DNA of 64,000 nt from contig NZ_CAADHO010000014.1 of assembly GCF_900699765.1 (NCBI RefSeq), forward strand, positions 1 to 64,000, read 5' to 3'. Source of the stretch: Desulfoluna butyratoxydans. GTDB lineage: Bacteria > Desulfobacterota > Desulfobacteria > Desulfobacterales > Desulfolunaceae. The notes beneath the pieces are model-generated. The model was given only the letters and a program-made list of their open reading frames with translations, was not told the DNA's origin and did not search any database. The stretch's first letter is position 1; the number at the start of each line of letters is the position of its first letter. Both the position numbers and the translations under genes were made by a program. Below are positions 24,991-34,787 of this stretch, in pieces.

Positions 24991-26331
24991 TTACCAGGAG
25001 AGTCCCTGGAAGAAAATGTATCCCACGGCAAGGGGGGCCACCACCTTGCAGGCCACCTGCCATACGGGCAGCAGGGCAAAGGAGACATCGCCTTTGTTGG
25101 TGACTTCGTCCTTTGCAATGTCCGCGATGACCCACCCGGTGAAAAGAACGATGAACAATCCGCCCAGGGGCATCATGAGGTTGGAGGCGATGAAGTCCAT
25201 GGTGTCCAGGAAACTCTTTCCGCACACCTTAAGGCCCCCAGCAAGGGAAATGGCCGACGGCACGCCCAGCAGGAAGATGCCGAAGCCGATGGCCCAGGGC
25301 GCCTTGTTTCGGGACCATCCCTTTTCATCGATAAAGTGGGCGCAGACCACCTCCAGCATGTTCACCGATGAGGTGAGGGAGGCGATGACGAGCAGGAGGA
25401 AAAAGAGCCCCGCCCAGAAAACGCCGCCGAACATCTGGGAAAAAACCGCGGGAAGGGTCACAAAGGAGAGACCCGCCCCAGAAGCAGGCTCAAACCCGAA
25501 GGCAAAAACCGCCGGAAAGATGATGAGGCCGGAGAGGAAGGCCACCAGGCTGTCCAGGATACAGATCTGGAAGGCTGAGGAGGGGAGGGGCTCCTCTTTT
25601 TTCAGGTAGCTCCCGTAGGTGAGCATGCCGCCGTTGCCGAGGCTCAGGGAGAAGAAGGCCTGTCCCATGGCCGCCAGGCACATGCCGCCGGTCACTTTGG
25701 AAAAGTCGGGCTTGAGGTAGAAGGAGATGCCCGCCATGGCCCCGTCCAGGGTCAGGGAACGCACCACAAGGACCACCATGATGAGAAACAGGGCAGGCAT
25801 GAGGACCTTGCAGAACCGCTCGATGCCCTGGCCGATCCCTTTGGAGACCACCCAGATGGTGGCTCCCATGAACAGGGCCTGGTAGAAGATGACGGAGGGG
25901 GAGTGGGTGATGAACCCTTCAAAGGCCTGGCCTGCCTGGGCCGCAGCATCTGCTCCTGTGGGCAGTCCCTGGAACACAGACACAACGTACTTGATGGTCC
26001 AGCCGCCGATGACGCCGTAAAATGAAAGAATAATGATGGAGGCGATGATGCCCAGCCATCCCACCATGGACCAGGCCTTGCCCCCCAAGCGCATGAGGGC
26101 GCCCACGTTGTTGCGCTGGGTGTTGCGCCCCAGGGTGAATTCAGCCAGCATGACGGTAAACCCTAAGGAAAAAACCATCAGAAGATAGATAAAAACAAAG
26201 GCAGCCCCTCCGTTTTCACCCGTGACATAGGGGAATCGCCAGATGTTTCCAAGCCCTACGGCGGACCCTGCGGACGCCAGAATAAATCCCAGTCGGCTTC
26301 CGAACTGGTCCCTCTTTCCTTTCTGTTGCAT
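24991..26331 (-). CDS. Sodium-dependent transporter, NSS (SNF) family
   Basis: ATG 26331 is preceded by GAAGG and gives 446 residues; the longer frame would run through the leader terminator. The hallmark NSS start FILASAGSAVGLGNIWRFPY contains the unwound TM1 substrate and sodium site. About 11-12 hydrophobic segments follow, including the TM6-like SLSLGNGGMLTYGSY. Bacterial members import amino acids such as Trp, Tyr, Leu or Gly with sodium. A sigma-70 promoter and a terminator-like leader precede it, so it is probably regulated at the RNA level. Confidence 0.9.
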   Translation of the reverse strand: MQQKGKRDQFGSRLGFILASAGSAVGLGNIWRFPYVTGENGGAAFVFIYLLMVFSLGFTVMLAEFTLGRNTQRNNVGALMRLGGKAWSMVGWLGIIASIIILSFYGVIGGWTIKYVVSVFQGLPTGADAAAQAGQAFEGFITHSPSVIFYQALFMGATIWVVSKGIGQGIERFCKVLMPALFLIMVVLVVRSLTLDGAMAGISFYLKPDFSKVTGGMCLAAMGQAFFSLSLGNGGMLTYGSYLKKEEPLPSSAFQICILDSLVAFLSGLIIFPAVFAFGFEPASGAGLSFVTLPAVFSQMFGGVFWAGLFFLLLVIASLTSSVNMLEVVCAHFIDEKGWSRNKAPWAIGFGIFLLGVPSAISLAGGLKVCGKSFLDTMDFIASNLMMPLGGLFIVLFTGWVIADIAKDEVTNKGDVSFALLPVWQVACKVVAPLAVGYIFFQGLSW

Positions 26332-26373
26332 ACCTTCGCATTCTCCAAATCTACATTGCGGGCGAAAAGGCCC

Positions 26374-26418
26374 AAAAAAAGAGGCCGGATACCTAAAAAA
26401 CATCGGGTACCCCGGCCC
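26374..26418 (-). terminator. Intrinsic terminator in the NSS transporter leader (possible attenuator)
   Basis: On the minus strand GGCCGGGGTACC, a 12-base loop and GGTATCCGGCC are followed by TCTTTTTTT. It lies between the promoter at 26486-26515 and the ATG at 26331, with no other gene in between, so readthrough is needed to express the transporter. A small hairpin TGTGC-CACC-GCACA lies just before it. Confidence 0.7.
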
Positions 26419-26485
26419 CATATGTGCGGTGGCACAGATTGCTTTTACCATCGAACCCGGTAAGGCGTGGCATGGGCAAAGGACG

Positions 26486-26515
26486 TTTATACAGTAACGC
26501 TCTTCCGCGTGTCAA
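26486..26515 (-). promoter_or_regulatory. Sigma-70 promoter of the NSS transporter
   Basis: On the minus strand TTGACA and TATAAA are separated by 18 bases. The predicted leader is ~150 nt. Confidence 0.7.
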
Positions 26516-26755
26516 TGAGGGGGGCTGTGTAAGCGGGGGAAGTAAGGGGGCTGCGCGGGGTTGGGTTGCTCGATTTTTTCTGATTTGTGTTTGATTGTGA
26601 ATCGTCCTATACTCTTGGCGCTTGATATGGGACCCGGCGGCCTGTCCCCATGACAAGGGGCGGCCATGGGGGTGCCACGGGCTTGCTATTGTTTGGCGTA
26701 TTATGTTTTCGGGGGAGCCTTTCGAGGCGTCCCCCCTTGTGAGAAAGGGTGTCAC

Positions 26756-27073
26756 ATGACGGAAATGGAAGTGTTTGCAGGTGTGTGCGGGTTCAAGACG
26801 GTGATCACGGCCGACCCGACGGATAAATACAAGGCAGTCTGTACCCTTGAAACGGGGTGCCCGAACCTGAAAAAGGTGGCCGAGGCCCTGGGGGACGAGC
26901 CCCTGGATATCATGAACGAGTTGTTTGCCAAAGGGCAGTCCAAGGTGATTACCCTCTGCACGGCGCATCTTCCCCATGTCTCCTGTCCCGTGCCCGCAGC
27001 CATCCTCAAGACCCTTGAGGTAAGTGTCGGTCTGGCCCTACCCGCGGATCCGGTCCTTACCTTCAGGAAGTGA
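26756..27073 (+). CDS. Small cysteine-containing protein, unknown function
   Basis: The 105-residue product starts at ATG 26756 with GAAAGGGTG upstream. The N-terminal part has VFAGVCGFKTVI, then CTLETGCPNL, and later TLCTAHLPHVSCPVP, giving five conserved-looking cysteines at about 10, 28, 34, 67 and 76. The spacing suggests a metal or iron-sulfur site. It resembles the GICGF-type small proteins common in Desulfobacterota and anaerobes (DUF6951-like), but this assignment is tentative. No signal peptide is present. Confidence 0.65.
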   Translation: MTEMEVFAGVCGFKTVITADPTDKYKAVCTLETGCPNLKKVAEALGDEPLDIMNELFAKGQSKVITLCTAHLPHVSCPVPAAILKTLEVSVGLALPADPVLTFRK

Positions 27074-27080
27074 ATTGTTT

Positions 27081-27136
27081 CCAAGCCGTCTGGAGGCGTG
27101 TCGGATGCGCATCCGGTGTTCCGGGCGGCTTTTTTT
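27081..27136 (+). terminator. Intrinsic terminator after the small Cys protein
   Basis: AAGCCGTC and GGGCGGCTT pair around an inner palindrome CGGATGCGCATCCG, followed by TTTTTTT. Confidence 0.75.
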
Positions 27137-27348
27137 GACCGGTTCATAACGGGGCTCCGGTCCCTGCGGTCCTTTGCCATGGCTCGTTTCGGTTTTTATT
27201 GAAGCTGCGGCGCGGATCTTTTATGATGGGTGCCGTGCAAGCACAAGCCCACGGAAATCTTCCGTGGCTGTGTTCCTGAGCTTCCGTAGCCGTCCCTCCA
27301 CGTCGGTTGGCGTGTTCTCTTTCGTATCCATTTATCCAATGAGGCCCC

Positions 27349-28212
27349 ATGACCAGAAAACCTTCCCGAACATCCCTGCTTTGTCCGAATTGCAGGCGCC
27401 TGATCAGCAACGACGAGCCGTCGTGTCCTTACTGCGGAATCCGCAAGCCCGGTTCGGGGCTCAAGAACAACGCCATGGTCCGCGGCATGTCCGATCCAGA
27501 CCTTATCTTTAAGGTAATCATCGGGATCAATGTCGTGATGTATGTGGCCTCCCTTGTGGTCAGCGTGTTGAGGGGGGAGAGCGTGGGCTTGACGGGCAAC
27601 CCCTTGAGCTTTTTTTCTCCGTCCAATGAAACCCTGCTGTTTCTGGGGGCCTCGGGGGTGGCACCCATCAACGGACTGGGGTACTGGTGGTCCCTTGTGG
27701 CGGCCAACTGGCTCCATGGCAGCATTTTGCACATTGTGTTCAACATGCTCGCCTTTCGGAACCTTGCGCCCTTTGTCATGCGTGAGTTCGGCACCTATCG
27801 TCTGGTGATCATTTTTACCCTGGGCGGGACCCTGAGCTATCTGGTGTCGTATCTGGCCGGGGTGGATTTGACCATCGGGGCTTCAGGGGCTGTCTGTGCC
27901 CTGGTGGGGGCGGCTCTTTACTTTGGCAAGAACCGGGGAGGGGCCTACGGCAACGCCGTCTACCGCCAGGTGAGCGGGTGGGTGGTGAGCCTTGCCCTTT
28001 TCGGGTTTATCGTGCCGGGGATCAACAACTGGGCCCACGGCGGCGGCATTATCGCAGGGGCGGGCCTGGCCTGGGCCCTTGGCTACCTTGAGCGCAAGCG
28101 GGAGTCCCAGAGAGACAAGTTCCTGGCCCTCCTGTGCGGGAGTGTGACCGCAGTAAGTATCCTGTTGGGGATTTTTACCGCGGCCACCACCATGCATGTG
28201 CATATCAGGTAG
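27349..28212 (+). CDS. Rhomboid-family intramembrane serine protease with N-terminal zinc ribbon
   Basis: The 287-residue protein begins with a zinc ribbon (LCPNCRR at Cys12/Cys15 and SCPYCG at Cys26/Cys29). Six hydrophobic segments follow. Rhomboid hallmarks are NWLHGSILHIVFNMLAF in TM2, the nucleophile motif TIGASGAVCAL (GxSG), and the catalytic His in NWAHGGGIIAG. It cleaves substrates within the inner membrane; the ribbon would face the cytoplasm. A MITE begins 9 bp after its stop and probably supplies its transcript end. Confidence 0.9.
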   Translation: MTRKPSRTSLLCPNCRRLISNDEPSCPYCGIRKPGSGLKNNAMVRGMSDPDLIFKVIIGINVVMYVASLVVSVLRGESVGLTGNPLSFFSPSNETLLFLGASGVAPINGLGYWWSLVAANWLHGSILHIVFNMLAFRNLAPFVMREFGTYRLVIIFTLGGTLSYLVSYLAGVDLTIGASGAVCALVGAALYFGKNRGGAYGNAVYRQVSGWVVSLALFGFIVPGINNWAHGGGIIAGAGLAWALGYLERKRESQRDKFLALLCGSVTAVSILLGIFTAATTMHVHIR

Positions 28213-28221
28213 GAAAAAACA

Positions 28222-28412
28222 GTAACTATTCAGCTTGCCTCCGGCGGGTCGCTTTTTTGAAAAAAAGCTCCGCAAAAAACGTTTCTAATGTGAAAAAGTG
28301 GACATTATTTCGGCGGAGCCTGGAACGGCTTGCTTAAGAACTGTTTGTCAAACGTTTTAAACGTTTGGCCCCCGGCAGGGCCGCCGGAGGCTTGTTTGAG
28401 CTGAATAGTTAC
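28222..28412 (+). mobile_element. Short MITE of the GTAACTATTCAGCT family
   Basis: The 191-bp element has ends GTAACTATTCAGCTT and GAGCTGAATAGTTAC. The flanks AAAAAACA (28214-28221) and AAAAAAAA (28413-28420) agree at 7 of 8 positions. The body shares the GGCGGGTCGCTTTTTTG and AAAAAGCTCCGCAAAAAAC left half and the CCGGCAGGGCCGCCGGAGGC right half with the copy at 23160. It is non-coding. Confidence 0.88.
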
Positions 28413-28523
28413 AAAAAAAACAGATGTATTCCATATCCGGCTGCGGGCCCTGGCCCGCATCGGCAACACATATCTCGTGACCGCGCTCCATGCAGCGACG
28501 GTCACTTTTTTTATGGTGAGATC

Positions 28524-29480
28524 ATGACACATCGACTTTGGCTGGCCCCCATGCAGGGCTACACCGAGCTGCTCTTCCGGGACGTGTATGCCGAGATTTT
28601 TTCCGGCATCGACGTTGCCGTTTCTCCCTTTATCTCTGCCCTTCCCGAAGGGCGCGCCAAGGACCGGGAGTGGAACGACGTCTTGCCGGAACTCAACACA
28701 AAGATGCCCGTGATCCCCCAGGTAATGGGCAGTGTGGCCGATGATATCGTGCTGCTTGCCAACCGTCTCTACGACCTTGGCCATCCCGTGGTGAACCTGA
28801 ACCTCGGGTGCCCCTATAAAATGGTGGCCAAAAAGAAAAAGGGTTCGGGGATCCTCTGTTTTCCCGATGAACTGGACGCCCTGCTGGAGCGTTTGGTGAG
28901 CGGCATGAAAGGGCGCCTCTCCGTCAAGACCCGGCTGGGGCGTCACACCCGGGACGAGTTCCACACCCTCATTGAGATTTACAACCGGTATCCCCTGGAA
29001 GACCTCACGGTCCATCCCCGCACCGGCGTGCAGATGTACAAGGGCGATCCGGACCTCGATTTCTTTGAGTCCGTGCTCCCCGGGATCACGCATCGCGTAA
29101 TCTACAACGGAGACCTGTGGTCCCTTGACCGGTTCACGGCGCTGTCAAAGCGATTTCCCACCATCTCCGACTGGATGATCGGGCGCTGGGTGATCCCCAA
29201 CCCCTTTCTCCCGGCTGAGATCAAGGGCGACCGGTTTGATGACGAGACGAAACTGAGCCTGCTCAAGCAATTCCATGACGCCATCTACGCCCGCCAGGTG
29301 GAACGGCTCGACGGTCCCGGGCATGTGACCAACGTCATGAAAGCCTTCTGGGTCTATTTCAAGGACGCCTTTGAACATGGCGATCGCCTCTTCAAGCCCC
29401 TGCGCCGGCTCACCGATCTTGCCGCCTATGAAGCGGCCGTGGAGCAGATCTTTGCCGGGCGGCCCACCCTGGCCGGCTGA
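28524..29480 (+). CDS. tRNA-dihydrouridine synthase (Dus family)
   Basis: Dus enzymes reduce specific uridines of tRNA with FMN and NADPH. ATG 28524 gives 318 residues; an in-frame extension upstream would translate mobile-element sequence. The FMN-barrel start RLWLAPMQGYTELLFR, the VIPQVMG segment, and the catalytic cysteine motif NLNLGCPYKMVAKKKKGSG are present, as are VKTRLG and VHPRTG. The target position in tRNA cannot be told from this. The gene stands alone between a MITE and the large regulator. Confidence 0.9.
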   Translation: MTHRLWLAPMQGYTELLFRDVYAEIFSGIDVAVSPFISALPEGRAKDREWNDVLPELNTKMPVIPQVMGSVADDIVLLANRLYDLGHPVVNLNLGCPYKMVAKKKKGSGILCFPDELDALLERLVSGMKGRLSVKTRLGRHTRDEFHTLIEIYNRYPLEDLTVHPRTGVQMYKGDPDLDFFESVLPGITHRVIYNGDLWSLDRFTALSKRFPTISDWMIGRWVIPNPFLPAEIKGDRFDDETKLSLLKQFHDAIYARQVERLDGPGHVTNVMKAFWVYFKDAFEHGDRLFKPLRRLTDLAAYEAAVEQIFAGRPTLAG

Positions 29481-29834
29481 CCTTTATCCCGCTTCGAGCC
29501 CGGTGTCCCCAGGATGCCGGGCCTGTTTCCCTCCGCCATGGCGATGGTCTGCAGCCCGTTGCCTTGCCTTTTTCCTCCCTGCCGTTCCTTGTGATCTGTA
29601 TTGACTTCCGGCGATGTGATGGGTAGAACCGACGATGATACCGGTGGATAACACGTTCAATCGGCGATGAGAATTGCGGTGATGCCGGTTGCGAACGTGG
29701 GTGGGCGTGCCGAAGGTTGTTGCGGAAGCTGGTCGGCCTGCCTTGTGGAGACGATGCCGGGGAAGAGGATGAATGGTGGGTTGGTACGCGTCCGTTGGCG
29801 GGTTCTCAGGCTACCGCGGAGATGGAGGGGGCGC
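29481..29834 (+). other. Gene-free stretch between dus and the large regulator
   Basis: It contains an imperfect GCCCGG/CCGGGC hairpin at about 29499-29522, which may end the dus transcript. An in-frame upstream ATG at 29667 would extend the regulator by 56 Arg/Gly-rich residues, but GGAGGGG before 29835 marks the likelier start. Confidence 0.5.
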
Positions 29835-32800
29835 ATGGCTGTTATTGACGAATTTGTTCAGCCGGAGTTGGTTTTTCAGGATCGGGTGTCCGGGTACTAC
29901 AGGGCATGGAGCACGGCACACAGCCGAAAAGTTATTTTAAAGGTGTTGAAGCGTGAACGCCCCGGCGAGTCCGAGGTGGAGATGGTCAAACATGAATACG
30001 CCATCCTGAGGGAGTTGTCTCACCCCGGGATCATCAAGACCTATGGATTGAAACAGACGTCCCTGGGGCTGACCCTCATTCTGGAAGACATCGACGGCGA
30101 GCCCCTCAAAAAACTATACGACACAGGACTTCCCGGTCGCGACGTTCTCATCTCATGGTTCCTCGACTTTTCTCGCACCCTTGCATACTGCCACCAGGCA
30201 GGCGTGGTTCACGGTCACATCACCCCTTCACACATCATCGTAAATCAGGATACGGGCCAGGTGCAGATGGGCGGGTTCAACAACGAACCCGGGGTGATCC
30301 GGGACGACGAGTTCCAGGAAGTGGATCACCTGCTCACGGCCCTTGCCTACAGTGCCCCGGAGCTCACCGTCGCCAGGGAGGGGGAACCGGATCATCGCAG
30401 CGATCTTTACTCCCTGGGTGTGGTGATGTACGAGGCCTTCACCGGTCGCCTTCCCTTTGACATGGAGACGGTGGGGGGAATGATTCATTCCCGGGTGGCC
30501 CTGACGCCTGCCCGTCCCTGTTCGCTCTGCCTCGAGATTCCCCGTTGGCTTGATGAAATCATCATGGGCCTGATGAATCGAAACCCGGAAGGGCGCGTTC
30601 CCTCTGCCGAGGCCCTCATCGAGGCCATGGAGGCAGGCATGCGCACCGGTGAGTCGGCCGACTACCTCAGTCTGCGGCCCTCTTTGCCCCATGGTGAGGC
30701 GGTGCTCTGCGGCAGGGATGACGAAAAACGGGAGCTGGCACAATGGGTCAAGGGCATCGCCGAAGTCGGTGCCGCTGCCTTTGAACGGCCCGGTGTGATG
30801 GTGCTCTCCGGGGCGGCGGGATGCGGGAAAACCGCCCTGGCCGAGTGGCTCTGCCGGTATGCCCGCCAGCACCACCCCGAAGTGATCGTGGCCTCCGGCA
30901 AATTCGATCAGAGCGTGGAGCGGCCCGGTGCCGCCTTTGTCGGCGCACTGCAGCAGGTGGTGAGCACCCTGCTGGGCGAACCCGACGCCAAGCTTCGGGA
31001 GTGGCGAAAGGTCATCAAGCGCCTCATGGGGGACGGGGTCGCCGTCCTGTCGTCCATGGTGCCTGATTTTTCCCTGCTTCTGGAGACGGAACAGGGTGAG
31101 GCCCCCATGGACCTTGAGTCATCGGCCAAGGCCAACGTCATCCACATGGCCATGGCCAACTTTTTCCGGGTGTTCAAACAGATGGGGCGGCCCCTTATCC
31201 TGTTTATCGATGACATCCAGTGGGCCGATGAGGACTCCCGCCTGTTTCTCAACCTGTTGACAGGTATCTCCGGGGAGAAGGTGGGGCTGCTTGCCGCCTT
31301 TCGAACCAGTGAGGGCAAAAGCGCCCTGGTGGAATCGTTTTTCCAGGCCTCGACCATGAAGAAGGAGGGCATTGTGGATGTGATGCCCATCCAGGGACTG
31401 GACAGCCTTGCGGTGGAGACCTTTCTTTCCATGTGCCTCGGCGAGGACAGAAAGAGGATCGCCCCCCTGGCCGAGCTGGTGTATGCCAAGACCGGCGGCA
31501 TTCCCTATCATGTGAACGCCTTTCTCGAACGGATTCTTTCCGGCGGTGAACTGGTCAGGGCCCACGGCCCCGAGGGAGAAACCTGGCACTGGAACCAGCA
31601 AAAGCTCGAGGCCCTTCCCATGTGCACCTCGGCGGCCCAGTGGATCTCCGAGCGGGTGGATGGCCTGGACATGCAGATGAGAAGGCTTGTGGAGTCGGCC
31701 TCCCTGCTGGGGCACAAGGTGGTGCCCGAACTCCTTGCCATGGTGGTTCAGCGCTCGGAAGAGAAGGTCAGGCAAGGTCTTGAGCTCCTTTGCGACAAAA
31801 AAATCCTGGTGCGTACCCGGGAGGGATACTGTTTTGCCCACGACCTGGTGCAGAAGGCCGCCTATGAGCGCATGACTCAAGGTCAGCGGGAGCTGGCCCA
31901 CTTCAGCGCCGGAATGCATATCTATGAGGGGCTCAAGCATCGGGCCGGTCCCTACCTTTTTGATATTGTCTATCAGTTCAATGCCTCGGGGTCGGTGCCC
32001 ATACGGGAGAGCTACCGCAAGGAGCTGGTCCTGCTGAATCTCGATGCTGGCAAGCAGGCCATGGAGACGTCCTCCTTCGGACAGGCCCTTGAGTGCTTTC
32101 GGTGCGGGCTCAGGTTCCTGGGGGAGGACGGGTGGGAGCGGGAGTACTCCCTGAGCCTGGAGATGACCTCGGCCGCTGCAGAAGCCGCGTATGCCTTAGG
32201 GGAGTACACGGTCATGGAGGCCCACGTGGCCACCGTGGAGAAGGAGGCGAGAAACGACTGGGACTGTGTGAATGTCTGGCGCATGCGAATACGCGGAGCC
32301 ATTGCCGCCAACGACCTGACGGGTGCCATTGCCTTTTCAAGGGAAGCGTTGGGCCGGTTCGGTTTTCGCCTGCCCGAGAAGGCCACCCGGTTGCATCAGC
32401 TGGCCGGGCTTCTGCGCATCCGCAGTTCCCTGGCGCGACTGGGACGAAAAGGGCTCGAACAGGTTCCCGCCATGACAGATGCCGAGCATCTCTCCATCAT
32501 GGAGCTTTTTTTCTCGGCCACCATGGCCGCCTATCTCTCCGGAAGCGAGCTGTCGCCTCTGATTATCTTCACCGCCCTGCGTTACAGCTTGAAGCACGGT
32601 CGTTCCAAACACACCCCGTTTCTCCTGGCCGCCTACGGGTTCATCTGCCTCCGGGTCGACAACAAGGTGGAGAAGGGGACGGCCCATGCCTACAACGCCC
32701 TTTCGCTTCTGGAAAAAGAGGAGCAGTCCGGGGTCCGGGGCAAGACCCTGTCTCTTACGGTCTGTCTTGTCCAGCACTGGAAAGAGCCCATTCAGGACCT

Positions 32801-34787
32801 GTTTCCGGTGTACCTGCGCGCCTACGAGCAGTCTCTGGCCGAAGGGGACACAGAGTATGCGGGAGGGGCCGTCTCCGCATGGTTTTACACCCGCTTTTTC
32901 GGCTCCGATGATTTGCACCAGCTGGCTCGGGACATGGTGACCTACGGAGAAGAGATGGAGCGCCTCAGGCTCCCCTTCACGGGGACCGTCCGTAACCTTC
33001 AGCAGACCGTGGCCAATCTCACCGATGCCAAAGCCCAGCCCGTAGCGTTTTCAGGTCCTTTCTTCACCGATGATGAGCGCCCCCGCGGGGGCGACATGCC
33101 CAACGACCATATCGCCGCATTGAACTACCATATCACCAAAGGCCTCCTGGCTTTTCTCTTCGGGGACGACGCCCTGGCCCTGCATCATGTGGGGCGGTAT
33201 GCGGCCCTCATCGACATGGTGACCAGCACGTACACCATTCCGGTTTTTTCGGCTTTTGCCGCGGCGATCTGCGCACGGCACGGGGGAAGGGGACTTCCAT
33301 TCCGGCAGAACGGATGGATGAAGCTGGTCCGGGAAATCGAAAAAAAGCTGGGCAAGGCGGCGGTGGATGCGCCGTGTAACTTTGCCCATCTCCATGACAT
33401 GGTGCGGGCAGAGCGGTTCATGGCTCGAAAGAATGTCCAGAAGGCGGTTTATCATTTTGAGCAGGCCGCTGAGAAGGCCAAGAAAAACAACTTCACGTTT
33501 CATGAGGCGTATGCCTCGGAGAGGGCCGGTGCCTGCTATCTGCAAATGGGGAGGAAGCGGCTGGCAAGGGTGTGCCTCACAGATGCGGTGAACCTCTGGC
33601 GGTTCTGGGGGGCCGAGGCCAAAGCCCGGAAACTCGAGACGGACTACGAGCAGGTGCTCTGGCGTCTTCCGTCCATGGCCGGTAAGGCTCGGGGGCTTTC
33701 CCGCAGGGGATATTCCGGTGAGGCGTGCTGTTCAAGTGAGGGGGTTCTCGATTTGGAGGGGCTCTCCAGGGCTTTTGAGGCCCTGTCCACGGAACGGAAT
33801 TACGATCGGCTCGTCAGGAAGCTTGTTGACACGGCCCTTGAGTACGGCGGTGCCGAGGCCGGTGCGGTCTGTCGCACGGATGACGGCCAGGTCCGGCTTG
33901 AGGCGTGGAAGGGGTTCGGTGCCAGGGAGGTTTCCCTTTGCGGCTCTTCCGTTCTTTCCGAGGAGACCCGGCTGCCGGTGGCGATGATCCACTACGTGGC
34001 CCGGACCGGCAGTCTGCTTCAGTACAATCACGGTGAAACCCCCGTGGTCTATGATCCCTACTTTGATGACTTTGGGTGCGGCAGTGCCATCTGCATTCCG
34101 TCCATGGTACAATCCCGGCAATGTGGTATCCTCTACCTTGAAAACCGGACCCTGGACCATCTTTTTGACGGACGGCGCCTGCGCGTCCTCAAAACCCTTG
34201 CCTCCCAGATGGCCGGGGCCATGGAAAACACCCGGCTGTATGAAAGCCTGAAGGACCAGGCGGAAAAACTCCAGATGGTGAACCGGGTGCTGAAAAACGA
34301 GGTGACGGACCGCAGGGCCAAAGAGGATGCCCTCAAAGAGAAGGAGAGGGAGCTCAAGGAGTCCGGTGAAAAGTTGTCCGAGGCCAACATTTCCCTGAAG
34401 CAGATGTTGAGCAAGAGCGATGAAAACATGAGTGAGATTCAGGAAAACATGATGAGAAATGTGGATGACTTGATTTTACCCTACATCGAAAGGCTCAAAG
34501 GGACCCAGCTGACAAAGGCCCAGGAGAACCTCGTGGAGATGCTGGGGAAGAATATCGACGACATCCTCTCACCCTTTGCGCGGAACATCAATGCCGGCTA
34601 TTTTCGGTTGACCCCGGCGGAAATCCAGACCGCCCAGCTGGTGCGCAGCGGAAAGACCACAAAGGAGATTGCCGACCTGCTCAACCTGTCCCCCCGGACC
34701 ATCGATGCCTACCGGGACAGTATTCGGGAAAAACTGGGGCTTAAGAAAAGTGGGGTGAACTTGAAGGTTTACCTGATGCAGATGTAA
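29835..34787 (+). CDS. Giant regulator: pseudokinase, AAA ATPase, GAF and LuxR-type HTH
   Basis: This 1650-residue cytoplasmic protein follows PknK/MSTK-type architecture. Residues ~15-290 are a protein-kinase fold with the VAIK Lys (K36) and an alpha-C Glu (E54). The HRD catalytic loop reads HGHITPSHI (126-134) and DFG is replaced by GGF (146-148), so phosphotransfer is unlikely. An AAA/NACHT-like ATPase follows (GAAGCGKTALAE ~325-336; LILFIDDIQWADED ~454-467). After it come a long helical TPR-like region, a GAF domain (~1315-1470), a coiled coil (~1465-1540) and a C-terminal LuxR HTH (LTPAEIQTAQLVRSGKTTKE, ~1590-1645). It probably senses a small ligand and controls transcription; targets are unknown. 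Confidence 0.85.
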   Translation: MAVIDEFVQPELVFQDRVSGYYRAWSTAHSRKVILKVLKRERPGESEVEMVKHEYAILRELSHPGIIKTYGLKQTSLGLTLILEDIDGEPLKKLYDTGLPGRDVLISWFLDFSRTLAYCHQAGVVHGHITPSHIIVNQDTGQVQMGGFNNEPGVIRDDEFQEVDHLLTALAYSAPELTVAREGEPDHRSDLYSLGVVMYEAFTGRLPFDMETVGGMIHSRVALTPARPCSLCLEIPRWLDEIIMGLMNRNPEGRVPSAEALIEAMEAGMRTGESADYLSLRPSLPHGEAVLCGRDDEKRELAQWVKGIAEVGAAAFERPGVMVLSGAAGCGKTALAEWLCRYARQHHPEVIVASGKFDQSVERPGAAFVGALQQVVSTLLGEPDAKLREWRKVIKRLMGDGVAVLSSMVPDFSLLLETEQGEAPMDLESSAKANVIHMAMANFFRVFKQMGRPLILFIDDIQWADEDSRLFLNLLTGISGEKVGLLAAFRTSEGKSALVESFFQASTMKKEGIVDVMPIQGLDSLAVETFLSMCLGEDRKRIAPLAELVYAKTGGIPYHVNAFLERILSGGELVRAHGPEGETWHWNQQKLEALPMCTSAAQWISERVDGLDMQMRRLVESASLLGHKVVPELLAMVVQRSEEKVRQGLELLCDKKILVRTREGYCFAHDLVQKAAYERMTQGQRELAHFSAGMHIYEGLKHRAGPYLFDIVYQFNASGSVPIRESYRKELVLLNLDAGKQAMETSSFGQALECFRCGLRFLGEDGWEREYSLSLEMTSAAAEAAYALGEYTVMEAHVATVEKEARNDWDCVNVWRMRIRGAIAANDLTGAIAFSREALGRFGFRLPEKATRLHQLAGLLRIRSSLARLGRKGLEQVPAMTDAEHLSIMELFFSATMAAYLSGSELSPLIIFTALRYSLKHGRSKHTPFLLAAYGFICLRVDNKVEKGTAHAYNALSLLEKEEQSGVRGKTLSLTVCLVQHWKEPIQDLFPVYLRAYEQSLAEGDTEYAGGAVSAWFYTRFFGSDDLHQLARDMVTYGEEMERLRLPFTGTVRNLQQTVANLTDAKAQPVAFSGPFFTDDERPRGGDMPNDHIAALNYHITKGLLAFLFGDDALALHHVGRYAALIDMVTSTYTIPVFSAFAAAICARHGGRGLPFRQNGWMKLVREIEKKLGKAAVDAPCNFAHLHDMVRAERFMARKNVQKAVYHFEQAAEKAKKNNFTFHEAYASERAGACYLQMGRKRLARVCLTDAVNLWRFWGAEAKARKLETDYEQVLWRLPSMAGKARGLSRRGYSGEACCSSEGVLDLEGLSRAFEALSTERNYDRLVRKLVDTALEYGGAEAGAVCRTDDGQVRLEAWKGFGAREVSLCGSSVLSEETRLPVAMIHYVARTGSLLQYNHGETPVVYDPYFDDFGCGSAICIPSMVQSRQCGILYLENRTLDHLFDGRRLRVLKTLASQMAGAMENTRLYESLKDQAEKLQMVNRVLKNEVTDRRAKEDALKEKERELKESGEKLSEANISLKQMLSKSDENMSEIQENMMRNVDDLILPYIERLKGTQLTKAQENLVEMLGKNIDDILSPFARNINAGYFRLTPAEIQTAQLVRSGKTTKEIADLLNLSPRTIDAYRDSIREKLGLKKSGVNLKVYLMQM

